Origin: Clostridia bacterium
Lineage (GTDB): Bacteria > Bacillota > Clostridia > Oscillospirales > CAG-272
Direction of reading: 5' to 3'
DNA length: 41,512 nt
Assembly: GCA_017501245.1 (NCBI GenBank)
Contig: JAFVXI010000002.1
Location: 1-41,512 of the forward strand
A model generated the notes under the pieces. It did no database searches. It worked only from the letters and a program-made list of their open reading frames with translations, and was not told the DNA's origin. Each line of letters opens with the position of its first letter. The stretch's first letter is position 1. Of the stretch, positions 15,868 to 22,508 are shown piece after piece. The translations under genes were made by a program, and so were the position numbers.

Positions 15868-16560
15868 ATGTATTCAGCGTTAAAGCACAGAGTATATCTT
15901 GCAAATATAGCGCTCACAAAGCACGGGCTCATAACCCTCACCTGGGGCAACGCCTCGGAAATAGACAGAGAGGCGGGCGTCGTCGCCATAAAGCCCTCGG
16001 GAGTAAAATACGAGGAGCTATCCGAGGATGATATAGTCGTTCTGGACCTCTCGGGCAGGGTGGTCGAGGGCTCGCTGCGCCCCTCTTCGGATGCGCCGAC
16101 GCACCTTGAAATCTACCGCTCCTTCCCCGAGATCGGAGGCATCGTGCATACGCATTCGAGGTTTGCCACCGTTTTCAGCCAGGCCGTGAGGGCTATACCA
16201 CCGATGGGGACGACGCACGCCGACGCCTTTTTGGGCGCCGTTGAATGCACGAGGCGCTTGACGCCCGAGGAGGTTGAGGCCGACTACGAAGAGAACACGG
16301 GCAGGGTCATCGCCGAGACGGTCGGCTCACGCCCGGTTATGGACGTGCCTGCGGTGCTCGTCAGCGAGCACGGCCCCTTTACCTGGGGTGCGGATGCCGC
16401 CGAGGCACTCAAAAACGCCGTCATCCTCGAGGAGGTCGCCGCTATGGCGTGGCACACGGCGATGCTCGGCAAGGAGCGTGAGATCTCCCCACACCTGATG
16501 AAAAAGCACTATGAAAGAAAGCACGGAAAGGACGCCTACTACGGCCAGGAAAAGAGATGA
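15868..16560 (+). CDS. class II aldolase / L-ribulose-5-phosphate 4-epimerase-like
   Basis: A 230-residue zinc-dependent aldolase/epimerase of the AraD/FucA family. Visible features are LTWGNASEID and IKPSGVKYEEL (phosphate binding), SDAPTHLEIY, zinc ligands H94 and H96 in IVHTHSRFATVFSQ, and H168 in SEHGPFTWG. The combination with THADAFLGAVECTRRL favours AraD-like epimerase, but a dihydroxyacetone-phosphate-yielding aldolase cannot be excluded. The ATG at 15868 is chosen because GGAGG ends five bases before it; a GTG at 15862 overlaps that site. It overlaps the next gene by ATGA. It heads an operon with glycerol-1-phosphate dehydrogenase and a phosphodiesterase, divergent from DeoR. Confidence 0.9.
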   Translation: MYSALKHRVYLANIALTKHGLITLTWGNASEIDREAGVVAIKPSGVKYEELSEDDIVVLDLSGRVVEGSLRPSSDAPTHLEIYRSFPEIGGIVHTHSRFATVFSQAVRAIPPMGTTHADAFLGAVECTRRLTPEEVEADYEENTGRVIAETVGSRPVMDVPAVLVSEHGPFTWGADAAEALKNAVILEEVAAMAWHTAMLGKEREISPHLMKKHYERKHGKDAYYGQEKR

Positions 16561-17804
16561 TCAGAATAGACGCAAATGCATATAGCGGCTCTTGCAGCTG
16601 CGGCAAAGAGCATAAAATGACAACTAAGCTTTGCATAATCGAGCCCGGAGCGCTCCTCAAGCTGGATGGCTACCTCGCCGAGTGCGGCCTGTCGGGTATA
16701 TCGGTGGCAATCTACGACGAGAACACACGTGCAGCCGTCGGCGATAGAGCGCCGAGGGTAGACTACGAGATAGTTCTCCCCGCAGAGAGACTGCACGCAG
16801 ACGACGAGGCGGTCGCTATGCTCGCCGAGATGCTCCCCGTGGAGATGGACTATCTTATCGCCCTAGGTGCAGGCAGTATACACGATATAACGAGATACAC
16901 GGCATACGAGAGGGGCATCCCCTTCGTCTCCTGCCCGACTGCTGCAAGCGTCGACGGCTTCTGCTCCTCGGTTGCGGCTATGACCTGGCACGGCTTTAAG
17001 AAAACGCTCACGGCGGTTCCGCCCACGCTCGTCGTAGCGGATACTGACGTCATAAAGGCGGCGCCCATGCGCCTCTCGGCTTCGGGGTTTTCGGATATGA
17101 TAGGAAAATATATCTGCCTCGCCGATTGGAGGATAGGAAACGCCCTCACGGGTGAATACCTTTGCGAGCGCATCCTCGGCATTACCGCTAAGGCAACCGA
17201 GGAGACCCTGAACGCCGCGACAGGCGTCAGCAGGGGTGACGCCGACGCATATGAGAGGCTGACCTACGGTCTATTAATGTCGGGTCTCGCTATGCAGATG
17301 CTCGGCAACTCAAGATGCGCATCGGGTGCGGAGCATCATATCTCTCATCTTATAGAGATGCACCCAGAGGGCCTCGGCGTATGCTCGGATGCTCTCCACG
17401 GCGAGAAGGTCGGCGTCGGAACGCTGATGGCGTCGAGGATATACCACGGGCTGAGAAATAGCACACCCACCTTCGGCGACTATAAGAGAGCCGAGAGGGC
17501 TTACATAGAGGCGATGTTTGGCAGGACGCTCGCCCCGGATATCATCGCCGAGTGCGAGTCTGACGTTGCCGAGGGCATAGGAGCCGAGGCGGTTGCCGCC
17601 GCTTGGGACAGGATCTCTGATATTATTTCGGATATCCCAACTCCCGAGAGCCTTTCGGCTATCTACGCCGAGCTTGGCGCGCCGATGACGCTCGGGGATA
17701 TCGGTGTCAGTGCCGACTGTGAGGATGCGCTGCTTGAATATTCTCCCCTAGTCAGAAACAGGCTGACGCTGATGCGCCTGCGCAGAGGAGGTGCGGTATC
17801 TTGA
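16557..17804 (+). CDS. egsA: sn-glycerol-1-phosphate dehydrogenase (AraM/EgsA type)
   Basis: Interconverts dihydroxyacetone phosphate and sn-glycerol-1-phosphate with NAD(P)H. The 415-residue protein begins with the short cysteine-containing segment SGSCSCGKEHKMTT, then the Rossmann-like half with GAGSIHDITRYTAY and CPTAASVDGFCSSVAAM. The metal-binding half follows: ASGFSDMIGKYICLADW (Asp ligand), ASGAEHHISHLIEMH (His) and ALHGEKVGVGTLM (His). All three positions expected in this iron-alcohol-dehydrogenase-like family are present. The start overlaps the aldolase stop (ATGA) and the end overlaps the phosphodiesterase start (TGATG), so the three are translationally coupled. An araD-araM pairing is known from Bacillus subtilis; the added phosphodiesterase is notable. 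Confidence 0.93.
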   Translation: MIRIDANAYSGSCSCGKEHKMTTKLCIIEPGALLKLDGYLAECGLSGISVAIYDENTRAAVGDRAPRVDYEIVLPAERLHADDEAVAMLAEMLPVEMDYLIALGAGSIHDITRYTAYERGIPFVSCPTAASVDGFCSSVAAMTWHGFKKTLTAVPPTLVVADTDVIKAAPMRLSASGFSDMIGKYICLADWRIGNALTGEYLCERILGITAKATEETLNAATGVSRGDADAYERLTYGLLMSGLAMQMLGNSRCASGAEHHISHLIEMHPEGLGVCSDALHGEKVGVGTLMASRIYHGLRNSTPTFGDYKRAERAYIEAMFGRTLAPDIIAECESDVAEGIGAEAVAAAWDRISDIISDIPTPESLSAIYAELGAPMTLGDIGVSADCEDALLEYSPLVRNRLTLMRLRRGGAVS

Positions 17805-18598
17805 TGATGGACGGCTCAAAAATTATACTTGCGGCGCACAGAGGCGACAGGGCTTCCTTCCCCGAAAACACTATGCCCGCCTTCCGCTCAGCGCTGGATT
17901 TTGGCGCTGATATGATAGAAACCGACGTCAGGGAAACGAAGGACGGCGAGCTCGTGCTGATACACGACAGGAGCGCACTGCGCACTGCGGGCGTTGACGT
18001 AAACGTGGACGGGCTGACGCTCGAGGAGCTAAGACGGCTTGACGCCTCGTTCGGCTTCGGCGAGGAGCATCGCGGCACGCCTATCCCTACTGTGCGTGAG
18101 CTGATGGAGCTTATCGCCCCCACCGATATGACGGTAAACTGGGAGATCAAGGTCTACCCGAAGGATTTTGGCGCCGAGGCGACCTTCGCTCTCGTTGACA
18201 AGCTCGTTTCTCTTATTGACGATTACGGACTTTCCGAGCGCTCGATGATAAACTCCTTCTCGGATCTGACCCTTGAATACTTTAAGAATAAATACGGCGA
18301 CCTCTATCCCATCCACGGCCAGGGAATTGACGCCTGCCGTCGCTCCAACGACGTGGCCGAGATGCCCAGGGAGGAGCTGTACGATTGGTGCTGTCTTTAC
18401 CCCGAGGTCAAGGGCGAAAGGGTGCTTGACTATCCCGGAGGCTTCGACTATTGCCGTAAGCACGGCATTATCCCCTGCGTATGCATAAAGGATGACGAGG
18501 AGGACTATGGGCGTGCTATCGAGCTTGGCTGCCGTATGTTCACCACCAACGATATGAGGGAATGCGCAAGGATCCTTAAAGCGCTCGGGCATAGATAA
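17804..18598 (+). CDS. glycerophosphodiester phosphodiesterase
   Basis: Cleaves glycerophosphodiesters to a glycerol phosphate plus an alcohol. The 264-residue protein has the GDPD TIM-barrel signature: AAHRGDRASFPENTMPAF, then DMIETDVRETKDGELVLIHD with the two acidic metal ligands and the catalytic histidine, and VNWEIKVYP. There is no signal peptide, so it acts in the cytoplasm. AGGAGGTG (17786-17793) is ten bases before the ATG at 17804; the overlapping stop reads TGATG. With glycerol-1-phosphate dehydrogenase upstream, its product may be the substrate of that enzyme. It ends the operon. Confidence 0.92.
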   Translation: MMDGSKIILAAHRGDRASFPENTMPAFRSALDFGADMIETDVRETKDGELVLIHDRSALRTAGVDVNVDGLTLEELRRLDASFGFGEEHRGTPIPTVRELMELIAPTDMTVNWEIKVYPKDFGAEATFALVDKLVSLIDDYGLSERSMINSFSDLTLEYFKNKYGDLYPIHGQGIDACRRSNDVAEMPREELYDWCCLYPEVKGERVLDYPGGFDYCRKHGIIPCVCIKDDEEDYGRAIELGCRMFTTNDMRECARILKALGHR

Positions 18599-18692
18599 CG
18601 AAGGAATACGAGAAAAGAAAAAAGTCGGCACAGACGGTCCGGGGTAATGCGCTTATTCTGATCGGTAGCCGAGGGGCGCCCGCAGGGATAAA

Positions 18693-18746
18693 ATAAAAGC
18701 TATCCGCCGAGCCGATAAGATAAAAGCTATCCGCCGAGCCGACAAA
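18693..18746. repeat. 27-bp direct repeat, two copies
   Basis: Two adjacent 27-base copies share ATAAAAGCTATCCGCCGAGC and differ only near the 3' end. They lie between the phosphodiesterase and its probable terminator, in non-coding DNA. Confidence 0.75.
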
Positions 18747-18755
18747 ACGAAAAGA

Positions 18756-18791
18756 GGCACTCGTGGCAAAATGGCCATAAGTGCCTTTTTT
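18756..18791 (+). terminator. terminator of the aldolase operon
   Basis: Two-part stem GGCACT/AGTGCC and TGGC/GCCA with a small internal bulge, followed by T6. It is about 160 bases after the last gene. Confidence 0.8.
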
Positions 18792-18868
18792 ATATGGAGT
18801 AGAAAAACGACGTATACGCCAAGCCGCACTCAGCGATCGCCGCAGCAAGCGAGGATAGTCAAGCGAGG

Positions 18869-18952
18869 GCATTGGTTGTCAAGCCGCAAGCATTGGTTGT
18901 CGAGCCGCAAGCATTGGTTGTCGAGCCGCAAGCATTGGTTGTCAAGCTTGAG
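18869..18952. repeat. 21-bp tandem repeat, four copies
   Basis: Four consecutive copies of GCATTGGTTGTC(A/G)AGCCGCAA start at 18869, 18890, 18911 and 18932; the last diverges at its end. The period is a multiple of three, and in one frame it would read KHWLSSR repeated. However, the only start codon is inside the preceding terminator and lacks a ribosome site, so I treat it as non-coding. Confidence 0.85.
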
Positions 18953-19008
18953 ATCTGTGAGAGACAAGCCAGTGGGCGGCGCCGTCAGAGTGCTTTGCCC
19001 GGGGGCGC

Positions 19009-19245
19009 TCAGTCCTCCTCCGGCTCGTTGAAATAATCCCTGTCAAAGAACTCGGACAGGGTTATCCCCGCTCCCTCGCAGAAACGCTTTACCGTAACTA
19101 CCTTTGAGCATTTAGTCCTGCCCTTAAGGAGGTCGTAGATAGCCGAGGGCGACATTCCGCCGCTTAAGGAGATATCGCAGACGTTGCTCGAGCGCTCGTC
19201 GCAGATCTCCTCAATTCTTTTGATAATCTTTTCATTAAGCTTCAT
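19009..19245 (-). CDS. small HTH (XRE/Cro-type) repressor
   Basis: A 78-residue protein, almost entirely a helix-turn-helix domain: MKLNEKIIKRIEEICDERS, then ISLSGGMSPSAIYDLLKGR as the scaffold and recognition helices, and GAGITLSEFFDRD as the closing helix, with an acidic C-terminus. The ATG at 19245 is chosen because the upstream open frame runs back through the operator region and is not protein-like; TAGGT lies upstream. It is divergent from the SLOG-like gene. Three matching palindromes lie between the two, one of them at its own promoter (TATAAT on the minus strand at 19280-19285), so autoregulation is likely. Confidence 0.85.
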   Translation of the reverse strand: MKLNEKIIKRIEEICDERSSNVCDISLSGGMSPSAIYDLLKGRTKCSKVVTVKRFCEGAGITLSEFFDRDYFNEPEED

Positions 19246-19261
19246 AGCACAACCTACCGTT

Positions 19262-19381
19262 TTGTGGAATTCCACAATAATTATAGGAAAATGCCTCAAA
19301 TTATTCTCGTGGAGTTCCACGATATTGACAAGCTTTCTCACGAAACGTATAATAAAAACAGTAAATCGTGGTTTTCCACGA
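19262..19381. promoter_or_regulatory. three palindromic operators of the HTH/SLOG pair
   Basis: Three 16-bp palindromes share the core GTGGANTTCCAC: TTGTGGAATTCCACAA (19262-19277), TCGTGGAGTTCCACGA (19307-19322) and TCGTGGTTTTCCACGA (19366-19381). The first lies between the HTH gene and its -10. The second ends just before the -35 of the SLOG-like gene (19325). The third lies just after its -10 and ends two bases before the ribosome site. Their positions flank both promoters, as expected for a dimeric repressor acting on both genes. Confidence 0.85.
19325..19353 (+). promoter_or_regulatory. promoter of the SLOG-like gene
   Basis: Perfect TTGACA (19325-19330), 17-base spacer and TATAAT (19348-19353), bracketed by palindromic operators on both sides. 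Confidence 0.85.
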
Positions 19382-19394
19382 AACGGAGGATAAT

Positions 19395-19853
19395 ATGACG
19401 GTTGCGTTTGTGGGTCATTCATTTTTACAGGGGAAAAATCAGATAAAGGAGCTTGTAAAAAATGAGATACGAAGGATTATATCATCGACAGGCTCGGCAA
19501 CCTTTTATTTTGGTGGCTGCGGTGATTTTGATTATCTTTGCGCACGGGCCTGCAAGGAGTTAAAGGGAGAGCTTGATGGCATAGAGGTTCGTTATGTATC
19601 TCCGTATTTAAGCTTGACTGAGCAAAGGAAAATTAATGAAATTCAAGAGATGGGGCTATCCGATGCATCGATATATCCACCGATCGAGGAAATACCCGAA
19701 AGGCTGGCGATAATCAAGAGGAATGAATGGATGATATCGAGATCAGATCTTGTAATAGCTTGGGTTGACCACAGCTTCGGTGGCGCATACAAAACGCTCA
19801 GCTTTGCAAAAGCAAAGAAAAAAAGGATAATTAATTTAGCCCTCTTGAAGTGA
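19395..19853 (+). CDS. SLOG/YpsA-like Rossmannoid protein
   Basis: A 152-residue protein. It opens TVAFVGHSFL and carries FYFGGCGDFDYLCARACKEL at about residues 37-56, then VRYVSPYLSLTEQR, YPPIEEIPERLAIIKRNEWM and a C-terminal DLVIAWVDHSFGGAYKTLSF segment. The G-rich loop after strand 1 and the GG-x-GxD motif fit the SLOG/DUF1273 (YpsA-like) Rossmannoid group, predicted to bind nucleotide-type ligands; no catalytic role is established. GGAGG sits five bases before the ATG at 19395; an in-frame start at 19368 would lie inside an operator. The gene is visibly more AT-rich than its neighbours, suggesting transfer. It is controlled by the divergent HTH protein. Confidence 0.82.
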   Translation: MTVAFVGHSFLQGKNQIKELVKNEIRRIISSTGSATFYFGGCGDFDYLCARACKELKGELDGIEVRYVSPYLSLTEQRKINEIQEMGLSDASIYPPIEEIPERLAIIKRNEWMISRSDLVIAWVDHSFGGAYKTLSFAKAKKKRIINLALLK

Positions 19854-19944
19854 AGCGCAGTTGTTTTTTAGAATGCTTATGTTAGCTCATAGCGGCGTTT
19901 TATTATATTTCATATTCTATATGCATAGATCTTGCGCCGGTTTA

Positions 19945-19973
19945 TTGACAGGGGTTTATACCTATGGTATAAT
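19945..19973 (+). promoter_or_regulatory. promoter of the lipoprotein gene
   Basis: Perfect TTGACA (19945-19950), 17-base spacer and TATAAT (19968-19973), 33 bases before the start codon. Confidence 0.85.
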
Positions 19974-20005
19974 TATTATAGAATAAATAGAAAAGGAGGA
20001 CGGAT

Positions 20006-20998
20006 ATGATTACGACGAAAAAAAGACTTACGTCGCTCGCCCTCGTGCTTGCGCTTTTGCTGCTTTCTGTGGCGGGGCTCTCGGGCTGCTACTTTATCGA
20101 CAGCGGCAGGATGGATGAGATCGAGGGAACATACGAGCTGACGCACTATTCCACCGACGAAAACGAGATCGAAAAGCAGGGTATTACCCTCTATATGACC
20201 CTTCGTGCGGACGGCACGGGCTACTACGCCTACCGTGATAACGACACGGCGCTACACTATTCTGCCCTCAGATGCAGATACACTCAGGACACCGAAAACG
20301 CAGGCCACTACTCCTACGTTGAGGTCGACTTTAAGGGCGACGGCGACTACCATAAGCTCGGCATTAACGCAAGGGGCAAAACGCTCAACTCAAGGCAGGT
20401 AAAGTATAAGGGAAATCTCTTTGAGGGAACCCTCACCACCGACTACTACATCGACGTTGACTTCAAAAAAATTAACAGGGCTACCGACCTATCCTTCATC
20501 AAGGCTAAGCTCGGCGAGGCTCCCTTCATCCCCCATGCGGCGCTCCCCATCAGCGGCTACTACTATCACTCAGGTGTTGACAGCGACGAGACCCCCGACT
20601 GGGAGACGCACGACCCCTTCGTCTATCTGTATCTCAAATTCGATCTGATAGACGGCACCGGCAAGGCGTGGTATATGCTGAAGGCTGACGAGGTCGAGAG
20701 GACGGAAAGCTTCTCGGTCGGCATCTCATCCGAGGTCGGCGAGGGCGACGGTGCGGGCGGCACCGGCAGGACCTACACTCTTGGCTTCGGCTCCACATCC
20801 GTCAAGGCTTATGTATCCGGCTATTACGTAAGGGAGCTTCGCATACCCTACACCTTTACGATGGGCGGCGTGGAATATGACGGCTACATCGTGGAATACC
20901 GCTCTGGCGCCGAGGACAAAACCGAGGCTGAGATCCTCGCAGATATCGATAGCGTCATCCTCTCTTATGAGAGACAGAAGGATCAGGCGAGCGAATAA
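20006..20998 (+). CDS. putative lipoprotein, function unknown
   Basis: A 330-residue secreted lipoprotein. The N-terminus has Lys-Lys-Arg, a hydrophobic stretch LALVLALLLLSVAG and the lipobox LSGC with the acylated cysteine at residue 28. The mature part is rich in Tyr, Asp and Thr and looks beta-rich. It opens with IEGTYELTHYSTDEN followed by MTLRADGTGYYAY, a pattern common in lipocalin-like or META-type surface proteins of Firmicutes, but I recognise no named family. AAGGAGG precedes the ATG and a strong promoter lies upstream. It appears monocistronic. Confidence 0.85.
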   Translation: MITTKKRLTSLALVLALLLLSVAGLSGCYFIDSGRMDEIEGTYELTHYSTDENEIEKQGITLYMTLRADGTGYYAYRDNDTALHYSALRCRYTQDTENAGHYSYVEVDFKGDGDYHKLGINARGKTLNSRQVKYKGNLFEGTLTTDYYIDVDFKKINRATDLSFIKAKLGEAPFIPHAALPISGYYYHSGVDSDETPDWETHDPFVYLYLKFDLIDGTGKAWYMLKADEVERTESFSVGISSEVGEGDGAGGTGRTYTLGFGSTSVKAYVSGYYVRELRIPYTFTMGGVEYDGYIVEYRSGAEDKTEAEILADIDSVILSYERQKDQASE

Positions 20999-21041
20999 TA
21001 TAAACTATTATTGTCATTCTGATAGAAAAACGTCATAAAAC

Positions 21042-21076
21042 ATCCCCTCGCACGGCCTCACATCCTGCGAGGGGAT
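21042..21076. other. 11-bp hairpin between lipoprotein and GDSL gene
   Basis: A perfect stem ATCCCCTCGCA/TGCGAGGGGAT with a 13-nt loop, but no T-run on either side. It could be a transcript-stabilising structure or a weak terminator after the lipoprotein gene. Confidence 0.5.
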
Positions 21077-21126
21077 AAATAATAAATCGCACGGCAGAAC
21101 GCATCCCGCATGCGGAGGAGAAGAGA

Positions 21127-21771
21127 ATGAAGATCTTATTTTTCGGCGACAGCATCACCGATATGGGCAGAAACAGAACAGACAACACCCCGAGCCACAT
21201 CTTTGCCTACGGCAGCGGCTACCCGATGTTTGTTGCGGGTGAGCTATACTCAAAGGACCCGACTAGATACGAGGTGATAAACAGGGGCATCAGCGGCAAC
21301 AAGACGGTAGACCTCTACGCAAGGCTTAAGGCAGACGTATGGAACCTCGAGCCCGACGTACTGTCCATTCTCATCGGCGTAAACGACCTATGGCACGAGC
21401 TTGACTACGGCATCGGCGTTGAGCCTGCGAGGTTCGAGAAGGTCTATTCCGCAATAATCGAGGAAACGCAGGAGCGTCTCCCCGGGGTTAAGATCGTCCT
21501 TATGGAGCCCTTTATCCTCCCCGGCAAGGTGACGGCTGAGAGGCTCTCTCGGTTTGAAGAGATATACGACTATGCTCGGGTCGTCAAGCGCCTTGCGGAA
21601 AAATACTCGCTCGAATTCCTCCCCCTGCAATCTGTATTGAACGAGGCGGCGGCAAAGCACGGCGCCGAGCACTATCTCTACGACGGCATCCATCCGATGG
21701 TGGCAGGCGCCGCCCTCATCGCCCGTGAATGGACTAAGCTCTTCTATGAGAGCATAGAGATGAAAAGGTAA
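21127..21771 (+). CDS. SGNH/GDSL-family hydrolase
   Basis: A 214-residue cytoplasmic esterase-like protein. Block I is FFGDSITDMG with the nucleophilic Ser at residue 9, block II is NRGISGNKT, block III is LIGVNDLWH and block V is DGIHPMVAG with the catalytic Asp and His. This is the compact SGNH fold used for deacetylation or ester cleavage on carbohydrates; the substrate is not evident. GGAGGAG precedes the ATG. It is preceded by a 130-base gap with a hairpin and followed at distance by a terminator. Confidence 0.93.
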   Translation: MKILFFGDSITDMGRNRTDNTPSHIFAYGSGYPMFVAGELYSKDPTRYEVINRGISGNKTVDLYARLKADVWNLEPDVLSILIGVNDLWHELDYGIGVEPARFEKVYSAIIEETQERLPGVKIVLMEPFILPGKVTAERLSRFEEIYDYARVVKRLAEKYSLEFLPLQSVLNEAAAKHGAEHYLYDGIHPMVAGAALIAREWTKLFYESIEMKR

Positions 21772-21940
21772 TGATATATCGTCTGAAATTGGATTATTAA
21801 AAGTATTTGATTTCACAAGTCGTCAACGCCCTCGAAATACGTCGTTGAGCAGGCGAAGAGCGTCTGTGTCAAAACAGAGAACCGAGAGCCTGTTCGCCGC
21901 ACGGCTTGGGATCCATAGGATGAAGCCTCCAAAGAAAAGA

Positions 21941-21974
21941 AAAAACGGCATCCCGGATGGGATACCGTTTTTCT
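21941..21974 (+). terminator. rho-independent terminator
   Basis: Stem ACGGCATCCC/GGGATACCGT with one mismatch and a 4-nt loop, preceded by an A-run and followed by T5. It is about 170 bases after the GDSL hydrolase gene and may work in both directions. Confidence 0.8.
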
Positions 21975-22040
21975 TTGTATAAAGGCTAGAAAAAGATATT
22001 TTTTGCATTCTTTAATAAGGTTTCGAACTCAAACGAAAAA

Positions 22041-22232
22041 TCACGCCGAAGGCGTGTATATCATCAAGGCGAAGCATTGTATATCATCCGCAACTTGTTG
22101 CGGTATATCATCAAGCCGCAGGAAATACACGCCGGCGCGTGATGAGATCCACCACGCTTCGCGCGGTTATGTAAGGAGCGAAGCGACGGAATAGCGAGCC
22201 TGCGAGCGTCTATACCAAGCCTGCGGCTTGGA
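22041..22232. repeat. hairpin array, linker TATATCATC type
   Basis: The linker (T)GTATATCATC or TGATGAGATC alternates with self-complementary inserts: ACGCC/GGCGT, CGCAAC/GTTGCG, CGCCGGCG, CGC/GCG and, last, CCAAGC/GCTTGG. The array fills the gap between the GDSL gene terminator and the tRNA terminator. No coding frame is supported. Confidence 0.65.
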
Positions 22233-22237
22233 TAAAC

Positions 22238-22274
22238 AAAAAGAGAACTTTCGGTAGACAAAAGTTCTCTTTTT
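22238..22274 (-). terminator. terminator of the tRNA-Cys gene
   Basis: Stem AAAAAGAGAACTTT/AAAGTTCTCTTTTT with a 9-nt loop, starting three bases past the tRNA 3' end. T5 within the stem makes it usable on both strands. Confidence 0.9.
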
Positions 22275-22276
22275 GT

Positions 22277-22351
22277 TGGAGGCGTCACCCGGATTTGAAC
22301 CGGGGGATAGAGGTGTTGCAGACCTTTGCCTTACCACTTGGCTATGACGCC
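22277..22351 (-). tRNA. trnC: tRNA-Cys (GCA)
   Basis: On the minus strand a 75-base cloverleaf begins GGCGTCATAGCC and ends GACGCC-T-CCA. The 7-bp acceptor stem pairs, the anticodon loop reads CTGCAAC with anticodon GCA, and the T arm has GGTTCAAATCC between CCCGG and CCGGG. The discriminator base is U, the identity element of tRNA-Cys, and CCA is encoded. It stands alone with its own promoter and terminator. Confidence 0.97.
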
Positions 22352-22370
22352 GCACTTATTATGCTATAAC

Positions 22371-22399
22371 ATTATAGCAAAGGTTTTGGCGTTTGTCAA
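22371..22399 (-). promoter_or_regulatory. promoter of tRNA-Cys
   Basis: On the minus strand TTGACA (22394-22399), a 17-base spacer and TATAAT (22371-22376), twenty bases before the mature 5' end. Confidence 0.9.
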
Positions 22400-22508
22400 G
22401 TCTATTTCTTAAACAATAGCAAAAAAGTTTAGAGAGGATGTGCTTTGAGGAGCAAAGTCGAGCATACCGAGTGCTTCACGGCAGCGGCAGCTTGCCACGG
22501 TTTCCGCA

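Noticed and set aside
18869-18952. CRISPR array
   Set aside because: Units are contiguous 21-bp copies with no unique spacers, and no cas gene is present. The same objection applies to the repeats at 5401 and 36399.
18771-19031. 86-codon open frame containing a KHWLSSR repeat
   Set aside because: The start codon is in the loop of a terminator, there is no ribosome site, and the repeat is better explained as non-coding tandem DNA.
22238-22351. tRNA-associated integration site
   Set aside because: No direct repeat of the tRNA 3' end and no integrase gene nearby were found.
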